Shown: positions 61,411-64,000 of the stretch, piece by piece
Layout: each line of letters opens with the position of its first letter
Position numbering within the stretch: the first letter of the stretch is position 1
Origin: Psettodes erumei
Lineage: Eukaryota > Chordata > Actinopteri > Pleuronectiformes > Psettodidae
NCBI GenBank assembly: GCA_016785225.1
Contig: JAFBJZ010000512.1
Coordinates: forward strand, 5,245,001-5,309,000
DNA: 64,000 nt
Direction: 5' to 3'
The notes under the pieces: generated by a model
Told to the model about the DNA's origin: nothing
Seen by the model: the letters and a program-made list of their open reading frames with translations, nothing else
Databases searched by the model: none
Position numbers and translations under genes: made by a program

Positions 61411-64000
61411 AAAGAAGGAAAAGAAAGCAAAAGAGAACCATGGGTCCAGATTCAATTTGACTCCAGGATCGAGCTACAAATCATGAATAACTGATAACAT
61501 GTAAAAATCCTGGCTGTTCAACCCTGGTGTCATCAATCATGGCCCTTTTTACTCCACCAAAGCTTCACGAAACTGATAATGGACTCGATGCTGTGGTCAC
61601 CGAAGCAATATCTACTTCTGTTAAAACAATGATTAAATCACCTCTGTAAGCAGCCACTCTCTCTCTAGGTTTTCTCCTTATAATACAGCTGATAAATGCC
61701 TTTCATTGCTACCAGTGGGTTAACTGGGCACCACTGCAGTTTTTTCAGGCATGACTTCAAACATATCCCAAATAGCAATAGCTGTCATGTTGCACTTTGC
61801 AATTTTCTTATTGATAAATTAATGATCGTTAGCTTCGAATGCAACCTTTTGTCAAATTGAGATACCGAGAAAAAAAATCTCTATGTAGCAGTAGTGTCAC
61901 AGTCATAAATCCTGGTTGTTGGAATAAAATTTATTAAAAAATAAAAATAAAAAAAACAAAACCCTTAGAGGTACCAGTGGTGTCAGTGTCATGCATGTAA
62001 AATATTGAAATTGTCATTGATAATTGTTTAAAATCATTTATGGCTTGACTGGGAGCTATTACATAACCTATCCAATCTTTCTGTGTCCATCCTGCCCCCC
62101 CCCCCCATCCCATACACACACACCTAAATCAGGACCCTTTGCTCTCTCAGGTGATAAGCTGATTAGTGAGATGGCAACCTCCTGTTGCAGACAGACGCGC
62201 AGCGGGAGGTCTGATGAAGCTGAGCCAAACCCTTGTCTGAAATGCTGATTGATTCTGTGTGCTGTACACAAGTCTGCAAAATTCACTGAAGATTATCCCA
62301 ATGTTTCCAAAAAATAATTTCAGTGTTGAGCTCAGATTCATTCTTGGGTGGAGGCACATGTGTTTTCATAGGTTGAACTGCCGGTAACCCCCAAATCCCA
62401 GGAGTTTTGGTTGTTATTTTTGATTGTGAGACTCGGCGCTTATTCTTTCCAGAGGCTGGTTTTAAAGAGCTACATTACGTATTACATGTACATGATGTGA
62501 CATATGACATGAACCACATAAAGGCAATCATTTGAGCAAAATAAACCCTCACTTGGGGCAGATTTGATGACGTACATTTTTTACCCCCACATGATCAACC
62601 CTGCCCTGGAAGTGGCGTCATTAAAAGCCCTCTGAGGCAAACTTGTGATTTCTGGCTTTAGAAATAACACCAACTTGATTTGTCACTTTCCATACTAGCG
62701 AGACACTTTTCACGGTGTCACAGCAGAGTGAATGCGGCTCCTAAAATTAATGGTGGGTAAGCCTGATTTACATTAAATGTACCAGTGAGCAAGCGCCGAC
62801 AATGATTCAGACCATTTTCCATTACTGTTGGTCATCAACTCACATAAATCAAACTATATAAGTAATGAGCTTTATTTACTGCTGCTGTGTTGCACAGTGG
62901 CAGCTCTGTGAACAGTCACCTGCGATACAAATGTCATTATTTGTACTGCCACAAATGTTAATTTGATATTAAATTCATTACATTTTATAACTCTTCATCC
63001 TGGAGCCGTTATTATTGCCATTATCACAGGCCATTAACTCTGCAGTTTTCACTCTAATCAACCTTACATCGAAGCCCTTGTGTCGTGTCACAACCTGTAA
63101 CTGCATGCATCTGGTTCACATCAGCCTCCGGGTTTAAATCCTGAGTCGGAGTTATCAAGATTTACTGAAGGCTAAGATGTCTCCCACCCAGTGGGAAGAG
63201 GCAGTCTTTGTTGGCGCATCTCATTTTCAGTCAGTGTAATGGGAAAACTAAGGGTGGCCTAATTCTACAGCCTGGTTGTTAATCCATCCCAGCCTGACAA
63301 TGCCTTTTTCATTTACATTCAGCGTTTAGTCATCAGTCATGAATAAATAACAACAATCAACCAGTAATCACTTAGAATATCTAAGTGTGTAATGAAGCAG
63401 TGACAAGCTCCAGTGTTATGACTGTAACTGTCATTGCAGAGAAAAGGGGAAATATTAGCCCAGAAGAAGAGGAGGAAGAATTTGTTACTTTAACTCGAGG
63501 AAGCGTTATGATTCATGCGGCTGCCGACTCAACTCCACACCAAACACAATACATCAAACAAATGTTTCTTTTGTGTCGATCGCACAGTATATCTCATAGA
63601 CTGTGACAGGGAGAACAACCCTGCCTCACAACATTACTCATTATGATGGTTGGAGGATATGGCTGGCCTCATGCAAACAGATAGCAGCGCAAACAGAGTC
63701 AACCCTCGTCTATGGCTCACTTTTCCCAAACGCTGCTATCTGACCATCTGTCTTCGTCCTTCACACCCGACCACGCAGCCTTATCTCTGTCCTTTCCTGC
63801 TCTTCTCTCTGCTAATTCATTCCCTCTGACATACCGTAATGTCTCTTCAATTTCCTCTTTTACCCATCACCCAATCCCGCACCCATCCATCCATGCAACT
63901 GCCTTACTCTTCTGCTTCACCCTCGTCTTCATCACTCTCCCTGCCTCATGTTTCTGCATCACCAAAGGGAGGCTAATTAGAAACTCAAGAGTTTTATCCT

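Larger units (their letters stand above)
56288..64000. other. Gene-poor region right of dmac2
   Basis: No coding exon, RNA gene or transposase could be supported in 7.7 kb. There are (AC)n runs (59668-59698, 60342-60369, 61379-61406) and an inverted dispersed repeat (58140-58315). Several unique-looking AT-rich blocks of balanced composition (59870-60010, 60600-61060, 62680-63110) could be conserved noncoding elements. All open frames are under 105 codons and resemble no family. Confidence 0.5.

Overview
The window looks like a teleost fish chromosome segment. It has compact multi-exon protein genes with GT-AG introns, many (CA/GT)n microsatellites inside introns, several diverged copies of repeats typical of fish genomes, and proteins recognisable as vertebrate families. 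No bacterial, phage or plasmid features were seen. The species cannot be named from the sequence.

Layout. 1-8817 is an A-rich tandem satellite of about 50 monomers of roughly 165-185 bp; 8821-9190 holds decayed relatives of the same monomer. 9307-12509 (+) is the 3' half of a prss16-like S28 serine protease; its 5' exons lie beyond the left edge or are missing. 12510-18100 is intergenic. 18180-20136 is the CpG-rich promoter and leader of meis3, whose 12 coding exons run 20125-30232 (+). 30233-37684 is the meis3 3'UTR plus an intergenic stretch with old repeats. 37685-45078 (-) is a RIN1-like Rab5 exchange factor (SH2 + VPS9). 48054-52808 (-) is sirt2, in 16 coding exons. 54076-56287 (-) is dmac2 (formerly atp5sl), in 6 coding exons. 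56288-64000 has no gene that I can support.

The genes do not form a pathway: meis3 is a TALE homeobox transcription factor, rin1 acts in Ras/Rab5 endocytic signalling, sirt2 is an NAD-dependent deacylase, dmac2 assembles respiratory complex I, and prss16 is an endosomal/lysosomal-type peptidase. To my knowledge MEIS3, SIRT2 and DMAC2 all lie on human 19q13, so part of this gene order probably reflects conserved vertebrate synteny.

Most worth checking: the last sirt2 donor, which lacks an in-frame GT and may truncate the protein; the RIN1-like protein without an RA domain; overlapping stem-loops across the prss16 stop codon; a GC-AG intron in meis3; a duplicated 63-bp motif in meis3 intron 1; and a satellite monomer whose palindrome arms are conserved while its loop varies. 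I found no clear evidence of a wholly new biological system.
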